Source: Ruminococcus sp.
GTDB lineage: Bacteria; Bacillota; Clostridia; Oscillospirales; Ruminococcaceae
Assembly: GCA_020861185.1 (NCBI GenBank)
Contig: JAJBSV010000007.1
Location: forward strand, 116,093 to 166,962
Direction: 5' to 3'
DNA: 50,870 nt
How positions within the stretch are numbered: the stretch's first letter is position 1; every line of letters begins with the position of its first letter. The notes under the pieces were generated by a model. The model saw nothing but the letters and a program-made list of their open reading frames with translations, had not been told where the DNA came from and did not search any database. Made by a program: the position numbers and the translations under genes. Below are positions 8,710 to 17,498 of the stretch, piece by piece.

Positions 8710-9207
8710 TTATCTGTTCGCTAATTCCTGCGATACTTTTTCGTCTTTTTCAAGTACTTTCTTTCTGTCGGCTTCTCTCTTGGCTTTCAGCTTTGCGGAG
8801 AGCTCCTCGTCCGAAAGTGCCAGCATCTCTGCCGCCAAGAGCGCCGCATTTGCTCCGCCTCCGATTGCAACCGTCGCAACCGGGATGCCCGACGGCATCA
8901 TAACCGTCGACAGAAGCGCATCCATGCCGTCAAGAACGCTCGACTTGCAGGGGATGCCGATGACCGGGAGAGTGGTGTTTGCGGCGATAACTCCTCCCAA
9001 GTGTGCCGTCATTCCGGCAACGGAAATTATAACCCCGAAGCCGTCCTTCTCGGCATTCATGGCGAAATCCCTCGCCTCGTCGGGAGTACGATGTGCCGAA
9101 TAAACATGTGCCTCGAACGGTATATCCAACTCTTTAAGAACCGCGACCGCCTTCTCAACAACCGGCAAATCGCTGTCACTGCCCATTATTATGGCTACTT
9201 TTTTCAT
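8710..9207 (-). CDS. purE: 5-(carboxyamino)imidazole ribonucleotide mutase
   Basis: Isomerises N5-CAIR to CAIR. 165 residues from ATG 9207, which has GGAGG eight bases upstream; the frame extends to 9252 but that part lies in the pyrB end. Motifs: MGSDSDLPVV, YSAHRTPDEA, SVAGMTAHLGGVIAANTTLP and MPSGIPVATVAIGGGANAALLAAE, class I-like. No purK (N5-CAIR synthetase) or purC is in the window. It sits 14 bases after the pyrB stop, so it joins the pyr and pur blocks. Confidence 0.95.
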   Translation of the reverse strand: MKKVAIIMGSDSDLPVVEKAVAVLKELDIPFEAHVYSAHRTPDEARDFAMNAEKDGFGVIISVAGMTAHLGGVIAANTTLPVIGIPCKSSVLDGMDALLSTVMMPSGIPVATVAIGGGANAALLAAEMLALSDEELSAKLKAKREADRKKVLEKDEKVSQELANR

Positions 9208-9221
9208 CTCTTGTGCCTCCA

Positions 9222-10310
9222 TTATTCCGCTCTGGTCTCGCAATATTTGCACCGCCAGATGTTGTTTTCTTTATCCGTCAGCTTGAATGCCTGCGGGAGC
9301 TCCTGCTCGGTCGAGGTTATGCACCTCGAGTTGCGGCAGGTGAATTTGTCGGTGATTATCTCTTCTGCCTGCTCCTGCGGCTCGTTTACGTCGTTTTCGA
9401 TGAGCCCCAATAGCTTCATTATAAGCGCCATGCGGATGTATCTGCCGTTTCTCGCTTGCTTGAAATAGCACGCTCTCGGGTCATCGTCGACGGCAACCGA
9501 AATCTCGTTTACTCTCGGCAAGGGGTGAAGGACAATCATGTCCTTCTTTGCAAGCGCCATCTTCTCGGGCGTTAAGATATACGAATCCTTCAGCCTGAAA
9601 TACTCGTCCTCGCTGACAAAACGCTCTTTTTGTATTCTCGTCATGTACAGAATGTCGAGCTCGCCGATTACTTCCTCGAGCGACTTGCTCTCGTACATCT
9701 CCAAGCCTTTATCAATAATATACTTGCCCTTGACGAAGTATGGAAGTCTCAGCTCCTCGGGCGATATGAGAACGAACTTTATGCCAAGATATCTCGACAT
9801 AGCGGATATCAAGGAGTGCACCGTTCTTCCGAATCTCAAATCTCCGCACAAGCCCACTGTCAGGTTGTCAAATCTCCCCATCTCGTGACGGATGGTCATG
9901 AGGTCTGTCAGCGTCTGCGTCGGGTGGTAGTGCCCGCCGTCGCCGGCATTTATAACCGGGACGCTCGAGTGCATAGCCGCAACAATCGGCGCGCCCTCCT
10001 TCGGGTGCCTCATGGCGATTATATCTGAGTAGCCGCTCACCATAACTGCCGTGTCGGCGACGCTTTCGCCCTTTGCCGCCGAGCTTGAAGACTGTTCCGA
10101 GAACCCAAGGACTTCGCCCCCGAGGGACAGCATAGCCGATTCAAAGCTCAGCCTTGTTCTCGTCGACGGCTCATAAAAGAGGGTCGCTAGGATTTTACTG
10201 TGGCAGACGTCGCCATAGTCGGCGGGGTGCAATATAATATCGTCCGCAACTTCTATGAGTTTGTCGATTTCAGCCGTGGACAAATCCAAGATGTTGATAA
10301 GATGCCTCAT
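9222..10310 (-). CDS. pyrB: aspartate carbamoyltransferase fused to a PyrI-type zinc domain
   Basis: Condenses carbamoyl phosphate and aspartate in pyrimidine synthesis. Residues 1-305 are a normal catalytic chain, with carbamoyl-phosphate motif STRTR at 49-53 and HPLPR at 262-266. Residues about 318-362 look like the zinc domain of the regulatory chain PyrI: C325-x4-C330, then C354-x2-C357 in WRCKYC, with the typical NSRCIT. The roughly 100-residue N-terminal nucleotide-binding (allosteric) domain of PyrI is absent. So it may form the catalytic-zinc interface but not bind CTP/ATP. The start overlaps the pyrE stop by four bases. Confidence 0.95.
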   Translation of the reverse strand: MRHLINILDLSTAEIDKLIEVADDIILHPADYGDVCHSKILATLFYEPSTRTRLSFESAMLSLGGEVLGFSEQSSSSAAKGESVADTAVMVSGYSDIIAMRHPKEGAPIVAAMHSSVPVINAGDGGHYHPTQTLTDLMTIRHEMGRFDNLTVGLCGDLRFGRTVHSLISAMSRYLGIKFVLISPEELRLPYFVKGKYIIDKGLEMYESKSLEEVIGELDILYMTRIQKERFVSEDEYFRLKDSYILTPEKMALAKKDMIVLHPLPRVNEISVAVDDDPRACYFKQARNGRYIRMALIMKLLGLIENDVNEPQEQAEEIITDKFTCRNSRCITSTEQELPQAFKLTDKENNIWRCKYCETRAE

Positions 10311-10963
10311 CTTTTCGCTCCGTTAATCTTGAGATAGTTCTTTATTCTCTCCACGTTTTCAGTATTTTCGGGGTTTTCTTCGAGATACTCGATAATATCG
10401 TAAACGTCGACGACCGAATAAACCGGGAATCCGAATTCTGTTTCTATTTCTGACATTGCGCTCGCGTCGGTCTTGCCCTTCTCGCCCCTGTCGACCATGA
10501 TAATGACAGCCGCAACTTTGATTCCCTCAATCTTCGAAAGAATCTCCATGCTCTCGCGAATAGCGGTTCCCGCTGTGATAACGTCCTCGACGATTACAAC
10601 CTCTTCGCCGGGCTGAGGCTTATATCCGACGATGGTTCCGCCCTCGCCGTGGTCCTTGGCTTCCTTACGGTTGAAGAAGAACGGCAAATCAAGCCCCTTC
10701 CCCGCAAGCGCCACAGAAGCCGAAACCGCAATCGGGATGCCCTTGTATGCGGGACTGTAGAGGACGGTCTTCTTGTCGCCCAGCTTCTCAAGATAGGTCT
10801 TGGCGTAGAACTCGCCGAGTTTCGAAATCTCCTCGCCGGTCTTAATCTCGCCGGCGTTGATGAAATAGGGAATCTTCCTGCCGCTCTTCGCGGTGAAATC
10901 GCCGAACTTGAGCACTCCGGCGGATTCAAGAAATTCTATAAAATCGTGTTTGTATTGTTCCAT
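10307..10963 (-). CDS. pyrE: orotate phosphoribosyltransferase
   Basis: Transfers phosphoribose from PRPP to orotate. 218 residues. PRPP loop [16 protein letters not shown] and substrate region [23 protein letters not shown] are visible, with [18 protein letters not shown] in between. AAGGAG precedes the ATG by five bases. A dispersed repeat fills the gap to pyrF; the stop overlaps pyrB (ATGA). Confidence 0.96.
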   Translation of the reverse strand: MEQYKHDFIEFLESAGVLKFGDFTAKSGRKIPYFINAGEIKTGEEISKLGEFYAKTYLEKLGDKKTVLYSPAYKGIPIAVSASVALAGKGLDLPFFFNRKEAKDHGEGGTIVGYKPQPGEEVVIVEDVITAGTAIRESMEILSKIEGIKVAAVIIMVDRGEKGKTDASAMSEIETEFGFPVYSVVDVYDIIEYLEENPENTENVERIKNYLKINGAKR

Positions 10964-10976
10964 TTTAATCTCCTTA

Positions 10977-11046
10977 TGTAGGGGCGGATATTATCCGCCC
11001 GTTGCGGATGCCAAGGGTTTTTGGGCGGATGATATCCGCCTCTACA
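10977..11046. repeat. TGTAGGGG/CTCTACA palindromic repeat, copy 2
   Basis: 70 bp: TGTAGGGGCGGATATTATCC at the left and GGGCGGATGATATCCGCCTC at the right, ending TCTACA. Both halves are short palindromes around GATATTATC/GATATC. It fills the pyrF-pyrE gap and ends three bases before the pyrF stop codon. Confidence 0.9.
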
Positions 11047-11049
11047 AAA

Positions 11050-11748
11050 TTACCCCACAAATTCTTCAACACATCTTCTGTAAGCCGCCACCGGGTCCTC
11101 CGCCTGAGTAATCGGTCTGCCGACTACGATATAGTCCGAACCGACCTCTTTGGCGTGAGCCGGGGTCATAACCCGCTTCTGATCGTCGTTGTTGCCCTCT
11201 GCAAATCTGACGCCCGGGGTGACGGTCAGGAAGTCTTTTCCGAGCGCCTTGTGGATGAATCCCGCCTCATGGGGCGAGCAGACAACTCCGTCCAAGCCGC
11301 TGTTTCTTGCGTTTTCGGCATAGCTTAAAACCGTCTCGGTCATCAGTCTGTCGATAAGAAGCTCTTCATGTAAAGCCTTATCGTCCGTAGATGTGAGCTG
11401 AGTGACGGCGATAAGCTTCGGGCGGGTGCCGTCAGCTCTGGTCAGACCCTCGAGCGCCGCCTTCATCATTGCGCTTGTTCCTGCCGCATGGACGTTGACC
11501 ATATCAACATCCAAAGAGCTCAAAACCTTCATAGCCGATTTTACTGTATTAGGGATGTCGTGAAGCTTCAAGTCAAGGAAAATCTTGTGCCCACGAGCCT
11601 TGATTTCACGAACGATGTCGGGACCTTCTGCATAGAAAAGCTCCATGCCTATCTTGACGAAAGGCTTTTCGTTCTCGAATTTACTCAGAAACTCGAGCGT
11701 CTTCTCCTTCGAAGGGAAATCGCAGGCGATTATAACGTCCTTACCCAT
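11050..11748 (-). CDS. pyrF: orotidine 5'-phosphate decarboxylase
   Basis: Decarboxylates OMP to UMP. 232 residues; [19 protein letters not shown] at the N-terminus, the catalytic [17 protein letters not shown] (D-K-x2-D) and [12 protein letters not shown] near the phosphate site. The ATG overlaps the end of pyrD by eight bases (ATGGGTAA), with GGAGG in the pyrD tail serving as ribosome site. Confidence 0.97.
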   Translation of the reverse strand: MGKDVIIACDFPSKEKTLEFLSKFENEKPFVKIGMELFYAEGPDIVREIKARGHKIFLDLKLHDIPNTVKSAMKVLSSLDVDMVNVHAAGTSAMMKAALEGLTRADGTRPKLIAVTQLTSTDDKALHEELLIDRLMTETVLSYAENARNSGLDGVVCSPHEAGFIHKALGKDFLTVTPGVRFAEGNNDDQKRVMTPAHAKEVGSDYIVVGRPITQAEDPVAAYRRCVEEFVG

Positions 11749-12673
11749 TGTGTGCCCCTCCTATAATATCGCTTAAGTTGTCGATTCCGTACTTGTCCAT
11801 AGCCGCAGGAAGGTCTTCGATGATCTTCTTGCAAATCATCGGGTCGACGAGGTTCATCGCCCCTACTCCGACAGCCGTAGCACCGGCAAGCATCATCTCG
11901 ATGACGTTGTCAGCGCTCGCAACTCCGCCGATTCCGACAATCGGGATGTTCACAGCGTCGTAGCACTGATATACCAACCTCAAAGCTATCGGGTAAGTAG
12001 CCGGTCCCGAATAGCCGCCCATCTTGTTGGCGATAATCGGCTTCTTGGTTCTTAGGTCTATTCTCATTCCGAAGAGGCAGTTTATAAGGCTCAAGCCGTC
12101 CGCTCCGCCCTCTTCGCAAGCCTTTGCAATCGGGACGATATCGGTGACGTTCGGTGTGAGCTTCGCGATAATCGGCTTATTTGTGATTTCACGGACAGCC
12201 TTTATAGTCTCATAGGACGCCTTCGGGTCGGTGCCGATGCTCATGCCGCCGCAGGAGATGTTCGGGCAACTGATGTTGACCTCGAACCAGCCTATCATAT
12301 CGCTCATTTCGGATTTGTCAAGCTTTTCAATCGCTCTGACGTAGTCGTCAAGGCAGAAGCCGCTGACGTTCGCCATGACCTTCTTGTGGAAGCACTTTCT
12401 GAGCTTCGGGAGCTCTTCGGAAATTACCTTGTCCACGCCCGGGTTCTGGAGCCCGATTGAGTTGACTATTCCCGAGGTGGTCTCGGCAATTCTCGGCGTC
12501 GGGTTGCCGAATCTTTCTTCTATTGTCGTGCCCTTGAACGAGAATGTTCCGAGCATGTTTATATCGTATAGCTCTGCGAACTCCCAGCCATAGCCAAAGG
12601 TTCCGCTTGTCGGGATAACTGGGTTGTCAAGCTCGATTCCGCAGAGTGTCGTTTTTAATCTATTATCAGCCAT
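11741..12673 (-). CDS. pyrD: dihydroorotate dehydrogenase, class 1B catalytic subunit
   Basis: Oxidises dihydroorotate to orotate with FMN, passing electrons to PyrK and NAD. 310 residues from the ATG at 12673, which overlaps the pyrK stop (TGATG); an upstream extension to 12772 only reads through pyrK. Motifs: [24 protein letters not shown] (cysteine as catalytic base, as in class 1), [23 protein letters not shown] and [23 protein letters not shown]. Confidence 0.96.
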   Translation of the reverse strand: MADNRLKTTLCGIELDNPVIPTSGTFGYGWEFAELYDINMLGTFSFKGTTIEERFGNPTPRIAETTSGIVNSIGLQNPGVDKVISEELPKLRKCFHKKVMANVSGFCLDDYVRAIEKLDKSEMSDMIGWFEVNISCPNISCGGMSIGTDPKASYETIKAVREITNKPIIAKLTPNVTDIVPIAKACEEGGADGLSLINCLFGMRIDLRTKKPIIANKMGGYSGPATYPIALRLVYQCYDAVNIPIVGIGGVASADNVIEMMLAGATAVGVGAMNLVDPMICKKIIEDLPAAMDKYGIDNLSDIIGGAHNG

Positions 12674-13413
12674 CACATTTCCTCCCAGATGATTTCTTCG
12701 CTCGAAAGAACGGGTCCTTCGCGGCAGATTCTCTTGAAGCCGTTCCTCGTCTTGCAGGAGCAACCCATGCACGCTCCGAAGCCACAGCCCATTCTCTGCT
12801 CAAAGCTGTATTCGCCCTCGGACTTCATGATTCCCGCCATAGCCTTCAGCATCGCCATCGGTCCGCAGGCATAGAAATATGAGTAATCAAGATTCGGAAT
12901 CACATCCGTGACCATTCCCTTTTCGCCCTTCGAGCCGTCCTCGGTGACGACAACGACGTTCGCACCAAGAGCCTCAAATTCCTCTTCATAGAAGACTTCA
13001 TCGGAAGTCTTGAATCCCAGCACTACGGTCGGCTTCTTGCCCTCGGCTACAAGCTTTTTGCAGAGGCTATACATCGGTGGCAAGCCGACTCCCCCGCCGA
13101 CAAGAAGCGGAGTCTCGCCGCTCTTCGAGAAGTCAAAGCCGTTGCCGAGCCCAACGAGAATATCAAGCTCGTAACCCTCGGGAAGGGTCGACATGAATTC
13201 CGTCCCGTTTCCGACGGTCTTGTAAATCAGGGTCATGGTGCTGTCGTCATAGTCGCAGACAGAGATGGGTCTACGAAGATAGAACCCCTCGAGCCTGATA
13301 TTGACGAACTGCCCGCAGTTTCTGATGCCGCTCACGTCGCCGCCGAGAATCATGCGGTATGTCCCCTTGGCAATCTTTTCGTTTTCGAGAATTTTGTAGA
13401 TGTTGTCGGTCAT
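12673..13413 (-). CDS. pyrK: dihydroorotate dehydrogenase electron-transfer subunit
   Basis: FAD and [2Fe-2S] protein that passes electrons from PyrD to NAD. 246 residues: flavin motif YLRRPISVCDYD, nucleotide motif LLVGGGVGLPPMYSLCKKL, and cluster cysteines C210, C215, C218 and C230 (C-x4-C-x2-C-x11-C, as in Bacillus PyrK). It is four bases from the pyrC stop and overlaps pyrD. Confidence 0.96.
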   Translation of the reverse strand: MTDNIYKILENEKIAKGTYRMILGGDVSGIRNCGQFVNIRLEGFYLRRPISVCDYDDSTMTLIYKTVGNGTEFMSTLPEGYELDILVGLGNGFDFSKSGETPLLVGGGVGLPPMYSLCKKLVAEGKKPTVVLGFKTSDEVFYEEEFEALGANVVVVTEDGSKGEKGMVTDVIPNLDYSYFYACGPMAMLKAMAGIMKSEGEYSFEQRMGCGFGACMGCSCKTRNGFKRICREGPVLSSEEIIWEEM

Positions 13414-13417
13414 ATTT

Positions 13418-14722
13418 TTATCCTTTCGTACTATTGTGTATAGGATCTGATGTAGGGGCGGATATCATCCGCCCGTTATGGGCACCTGCGAAGGGTTCGG
13501 GCGGATAATATCCGCCCCTACAAATTTCGCATCTCCCAAACACGTTCATACCCGCAAACGGCGTAGCCCTGCCCATTGTTTTGAATTCGTCGGGGTTTAC
13601 AGTGTAGGGCGTTGCAATCTCAAACACCGCAAAGCCGGGGTCTTCATTGATTCCGAATCTCTTGCGGGGATTTATTGACATCAGCTCGACGAGTTTCTCA
13701 AGCGTGATGATGCCCTTCTTCACGAGCTCGGTATAGAGAATCGGGAAAGCCGTTTCGAGCCCGACTATTCCCATGGCGCTCTTTTCGAGCCCACGCCCAC
13801 GGGATTTTTCTTCGAGGGAATGCGGCGCGTGGTCGGTAGCTATCATGTCGATGGTGCCGTCTAAGATGCCCTCTATCAGTGTCTCTTGGTCTGCTTTTGA
13901 CCTGAGAGGCGGGTTCATCTTGAAGCGTCCGTCCTCCTCGAGATCTTCGTCGCATAGGACAAGATAATGCGGTCCCGTCTCACAGCTTATGTCGACTCCT
14001 CGCTTCTTGGCGTCACGAATCAGGGCGACGCTTTCTTTTGTCGATATATGACAGACGTGATACTTGGCGCCCGTCTTCTCGGCAAGGGCTATATCCCGCT
14101 CAATCTGCTTATATTCGCTCTCACTCGAGATGCCCCTATGGTTGTAAAGACGGCAATATTCGCCGTCATGTATGTAGCCGCCGTTAAGAAGAGAGTTGTC
14201 CTCACAGTGGGCGGCGATTATCTTGCCGAGAGATTTCGCCTTCAACATAGCCTCTTCCATCATGTCAGATTCTTGCACTCCGTGCCCGTCGTCCGAAAAG
14301 GCGCAGACATAGGGGCTCATCGAATCCATATCCGAAAGCTCTTTCCCAAGCTCGCCAACCGTAATAGCACCGTAGGGAATCACTCGCACTGCGGCGTCCT
14401 TCTCTATAATATCAAGCTGAGCCCGAAGATTATCGAGGCTGTCGGGGACCGGATTCAGGTTCGGCATGGTGCAGACGGTCGTATATCCCCCGTTTTTCGC
14501 CGCAAGGGAGCCGGAGCAAATTGTTTCTTTATATGAAAAGCCCGGCTCTCTGAAATGCACATGCACATCACAAAGACCCGGGACGATTATATAGTTTTCA
14601 GGAAAAGACGACACAGAGTCGGGCATAAAGCCGCAGGAACACAGATACTCCTCGGCAAAAAGGCGCTCTTTCGCGTTAAGGTAGACAGACTTTATTCCAA
14701 CTGCCCCTAAAGAAGCTTCCAT
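13418..14722 (-). CDS. pyrC: dihydroorotase with a repeat-encoded C-terminus
   Basis: Cyclises carbamoyl aspartate to dihydroorotate; zinc amidohydrolase. 434 residues. DVHVHFREPGFSYKE and TDHAPHSLEEKSRG are the metal and substrate motifs; HC near 170 and CHIST near 220 fit the other ligands. The usual end (TPFAGWxVxGxVxxTIVxG) stops at TPFAGMNVFGRCEI; the last 30 or so residues are read through the repeat at 13451-13522 (GGYYPPEPFAGAHNGRM) to a chance stop. GGAGGAG lies eight bases before the ATG. First gene of the pyr-pur array, with its own promoter. Confidence 0.94.
   Translation of the reverse strand: MEASLGAVGIKSVYLNAKERLFAEEYLCSCGFMPDSVSSFPENYIIVPGLCDVHVHFREPGFSYKETICSGSLAAKNGGYTTVCTMPNLNPVPDSLDNLRAQLDIIEKDAAVRVIPYGAITVGELGKELSDMDSMSPYVCAFSDDGHGVQESDMMEEAMLKAKSLGKIIAAHCEDNSLLNGGYIHDGEYCRLYNHRGISSESEYKQIERDIALAEKTGAKYHVCHISTKESVALIRDAKKRGVDISCETGPHYLVLCDEDLEEDGRFKMNPPLRSKADQETLIEGILDGTIDMIATDHAPHSLEEKSRGRGLEKSAMGIVGLETAFPILYTELVKKGIITLEKLVELMSINPRKRFGINEDPGFAVFEIATPYTVNPDEFKTMGRATPFAGMNVFGRCEICRGGYYPPEPFAGAHNGRMISAPTSDPIHNSTKG
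13451..13522. repeat. TGTAGGGG/CCCCTACA palindromic repeat, copy 3, inside the pyrC frame
   Basis: 72 bp: TGTAGGGGCGGATATCATCC, then a variable middle, then GGGTTCGGGCGGATAATATC and CCGCCCCTACA. It is wholly inside the open frame of pyrC and encodes roughly residues 401-424. Confidence 0.9.
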
Positions 14723-14757
14723 AACGCCGACTCCTCCTCAATCCGAAAGTTACTTCA

Positions 14758-14786
14758 AGTATAACAGATTGTAAGACGAAAGTCAA
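14758..14786 (-). promoter_or_regulatory. promoter of pyrC and the pyr-pur array
   Basis: On the minus strand TTGACT (14786-14781), a 17-base spacer and TATACT (14763-14758). Transcription would start near 14751, leaving only about 28 bases of leader before the pyrC ATG: no room for a PyrR attenuator or purine riboswitch. The repeat copy 4 ends just upstream of the -35. Confidence 0.75.
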
Positions 14787-14787
14787 G

Positions 14788-14849
14788 TGTAGGGACGCCT
14801 GTTGTAGTGCCGAATTTTGTGTTTCGGGCGGATGATATCCGCCCCTACA
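14788..14849. repeat. TGTAGGG/CCCCTACA palindromic repeat, copy 4
   Basis: 62 bp, left end degenerate (TGTAGGGACGCCTG) and right end intact (TCGGGCGGATGATATCCGCC then CCTACA). It lies between the stop of the second M14 gene (two bases away) and the pyrC promoter -35 (one base away). Confidence 0.85.
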
Positions 14850-14851
14850 AG

Positions 14852-15772
14852 TCACGCTTTAATAATTTTGTACAAAACCGCCTCAGCGAATACCAATGGG
14901 CGATTATATCTGAAGAACACGATGCCGTCTGTGGGGGCGGTGATTCGTTCGACAACGTTGCCCTCGAGCGGATCGAGGATTTCGCAGAGGAGTTGTCCTC
15001 TCTCGAAGCTGTCCCCCGTTTCCGCATAGGGGCGATCACCTTGGTCGAGTGGAGCTGGATGAGCTCCGATTCGGAGATAATCTCGGTCAGGCTTCCTCCC
15101 GGGATTTTCTGCGTCGTGATGCCGTTCTTATTGGCGAACCGAAGCACCGCGTCAATCGCAATCTTCGCCGACGGCAGGTCAATCTGGTCTGTCGCGTTGG
15201 TGTAGAGCGAGAACGCCTTGGTTTCCCATATCTGCCAGTTGTAGTTGAGCGTTGTGGTGTCGTAAGGTCTCGGCGTTCTTATGAAAGCATACGGCAGTCC
15301 GAAGTCGGTCATATAGCCGTGGTCGGTAAACCCGGTCTCCATCAGCTTGACGTGCGAGAGGAAGTCGCCCTGCTGATAGAAGCTTGCGAACTGGATTCCG
15401 AATTTATACCCCTGAATCTCCTCGAAGAGCCCGTCGGCGATGCGTTGGGTCGTTTCGCCCATGTCGTAGCCGGGGAACATGCGGTTGATGTCGGTGTTGT
15501 CCATCGTCCAGAACCGCTTGCCGATGTTCATCGAATAGTAGTTGACGCAAGGGATGATTAAAATCTCGTGATTCGGGGCGATTTTGCCCTCTTTTTTCGA
15601 GGCGCTTGAACTTCTGGACAAGCTGAGATGCGACGTACATCTGCTGTACTTCGTTTCCTCGCATAGAGCCGACGATGCAGAGCGCCTTCTCGCCGCCTCC
15701 GAAGCGATAGCCGACGATGTCCATCGGTTCACGATATGGGGATGTTATCGAATAGATTGTCTCTTTACGCAT
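14852..15772 (-). pseudogene. degenerate M14-type (AstE/aspartoacylase-like) protein with two frameshifts
   Basis: Start ATG 15772 (MRKETIYSITSPYREPMD) overlaps the upstream M14 gene by eight bases (ATGCGTAA). The frame reads VGSMRGNEVQQMYVASQL, breaks at a run of six A (plus-strand T6 at 15592-15597; five A would restore the frame), continues as GKIAPNHEILIIPCVNYYSM through TDINRMFPGYDMGETTQRIA, then breaks again near 15025-15032 before YAETGDSFERGQLLCEILDP and ends at TGA 14852. Against its neighbour, the HxxE histidine is Arg, the second histidine is Ala (IQFASF) and the catalytic Glu is missing, so it looks catalytically dead even if the frame is repaired. The breaks may be assembly errors. 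Confidence 0.75.
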
Positions 15773-16709
15773 TGTGAACACCTCCCAAAATTCTTGCAAT
15801 AAGCGAGCCGCCGTAAACGACGGGATATTCGCGGAGAGTAAAGATTCGCCCGTCGCAGGGAGATGTGACGTATTCCTCGACATGCCCGGTTGTCGGGTCA
15901 AGGACGTCGCCGATATGGTCGCCCTTCTTTATATCTACCCAGTGCTCAACGCACGGCAGGAAGATTCCGGCGGCGGAGGAGTTGACAAAAGAAACCTCAT
16001 GGTCGGTCGAGAGGATAGACTTGCGGACCGGCTCGGTCTCGCCTGTCCAGATGCCGATGTTCTTAAGTAAATTCAGGATTCCCGCAACAAGCTGGTCGCA
16101 GTATTCCTTCGTTATTCTCATTCCGACGCCCATCTCGACAACGAGGGTTTTCGTGCCGATTGAGTTTAAGCTGTAGGCAAGCGTCGATTCGAGGACGGTC
16201 GCCGAGCTGTGAACCCAGATGAAATCTGTCCCGAGCATTTCGGCATAGGGCACGAGCTCGTCGGCGGTGATTTCATTAATACGCACCTGCGGGATTTCAC
16301 GGAGATAAATATTACTTGCGTGGATATCGATGCAGATGTCTGCGCCCTTGATGTCGTTCACGATGTCATAGGCGATATGCTCCGCCATGGTGCCGTCGGG
16401 GGTGCCGGGGAAGATTCTGTTCATGTCGAGGTCAAACATCGGCATGCCTCTCTGAATGGAGTCGACGCCGAGGGGGTTCAGCGCCGGATAAATATCGACG
16501 ATGCCCTCAAGGTTGGATGCGCCTTTTGTCAATATGTCCGCAAGTCTGGCGCAGACAAGCTGACCCTCCAGCTCGTCGCCGTGGGTTCCCGTGACAATAC
16601 AAGCACGCTTCTTTCTTTTCGTGGAGCGTGCCATATTCGAAATTCGGTTTTTGCGGATGACAAGGTTTTCATTAACCGCAAGCGAAGCTTGGGCGATGGT
16701 TTCTATCAT
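15765..16709 (-). CDS. M14 zinc peptidase/deacylase, succinylglutamate desuccinylase/aspartoacylase type
   Basis: 314 residues. Zinc motif GTHGDELEG gives H43 and E46, the third ligand is H130 in CIDIHASN, and VEMG (E192) fits the general base; R98 in DMNRIFPG fits the substrate arginine. The C-terminal third (AGIFLPCVEHWVDIKKGD to the end) is the beta-barrel half usual in this family. Expected to hydrolyse an amide or C-terminal peptide bond on a small acidic substrate; the substrate is unknown. It follows the transglutaminase by 15 bases and overlaps the degenerate paralogue, in a unit with ATP-grasp and alpha-E genes. Confidence 0.88.
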   Translation of the reverse strand: MIETIAQASLAVNENLVIRKNRISNMARSTKRKKRACIVTGTHGDELEGQLVCARLADILTKGASNLEGIVDIYPALNPLGVDSIQRGMPMFDLDMNRIFPGTPDGTMAEHIAYDIVNDIKGADICIDIHASNIYLREIPQVRINEITADELVPYAEMLGTDFIWVHSSATVLESTLAYSLNSIGTKTLVVEMGVGMRITKEYCDQLVAGILNLLKNIGIWTGETEPVRKSILSTDHEVSFVNSSAAGIFLPCVEHWVDIKKGDHIGDVLDPTTGHVEEYVTSPCDGRIFTLREYPVVYGGSLIARILGGVHNA

Positions 16710-16724
16710 AGGTTGTTTTCCCTT

Positions 16725-17498
16725 CTACTGTACTATTTGTGATTTCACCGTCTGCGTGCTCTCAGTTATCCCCACATAGCACCCCGATTCAATCGGGCAG
16801 TCGGCGTAGTCTCTGCCGTGGTAGAGTTTGAGGTAGTGGGTGCTGATGAGGCAGTTGTTGACGGGGTCAAGCCCGTACCAGCGGGAGCCGTCGTTGACCT
16901 CGACCCATGCGTGGGTTTCGCCCTCGTCGCAGGCGAGCCCGGCGACATACCTGCACGGGATTCCTCCCATGCGGCAGAGCGCAAGCATGATGTGGGCATA
17001 ATCCTGACAAACGCCTTTTCCGAGAGTTAAGGCTTCTTCTGCCGTTGTATGCACATCGGTGACGCCTTTCTCATAAGTCATGTATTCATAAAGGCTGTCC
17101 GCCAAAGCGAGCGCTCTGTACAAGACGTTCGATTCGGTCGGCTGATGCGCTTCGTAAAATGCAGTCAAAGCCTCCCCGGGATGCGTCAGAGGCGACTGAT
17201 AGGCATACATGACGGGAGCCTTGCCGGAAACGGTATAGCTCGAGGTGATGGACGCAGTGCCCTTGACGGAGAAAGCGAACTTGTCGTGCGGCTTTTCGAT
17301 TCTGCCGCAGAGGAGCGAGTTGCCGAAGCTGTCGCGCGAATTCCAGATAACCCCGCCGACAGGCTGAATAGTATATTTCGGCTCGCTTATAATCTGCCGG
17401 TCGTCCGAAAGCGGCAGGCACCGGAGCGTGAAGCAGTGGGCGCTTATCGGGCTTGCGAAATCAAACTCGGTGCTGTATTCAAATGTCAGCTTCTTCAT
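16725..17498 (-). CDS. transglutaminase-like cysteine protease (COG1305 type)
   Basis: 257 residues, no signal peptide, so cytoplasmic. An N-terminal beta domain (1-110) with SAHCFTLRCLP precedes the papain-like core: C164 in GKGVCQDYAHI, H196 in GETHAWVEV, D211 in YGLDPVNN. This domain order is the one found next to alpha-E and circularly permuted ATP-grasp genes. The start overlaps the alpha-E gene by 20 bases, with GAGGT in that gene as ribosome site. More likely a peptidase than a cross-linker. Confidence 0.92.
   Translation of the reverse strand: MKKLTFEYSTEFDFASPISAHCFTLRCLPLSDDRQIISEPKYTIQPVGGVIWNSRDSFGNSLLCGRIEKPHDKFAFSVKGTASITSSYTVSGKAPVMYAYQSPLTHPGEALTAFYEAHQPTESNVLYRALALADSLYEYMTYEKGVTDVHTTAEEALTLGKGVCQDYAHIMLALCRMGGIPCRYVAGLACDEGETHAWVEVNDGSRWYGLDPVNNCLISTHYLKLYHGRDYADCPIESGCYVGITESTQTVKSQIVQ

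Noticed and set aside
10977-11046. Intrinsic terminator between pyrF and pyrE
   Set aside because: The repeat folds but has no T run on either side, and the genes are part of one array.
11741-16709. PyrD and the M14 protein end in near-identical residues (GGAHNG and GGVHNA)
   Set aside because: Both ends are simply the reading of a ribosome site (GGAGG...CACAATG) for the next gene in the overlapping frame; no shared function.
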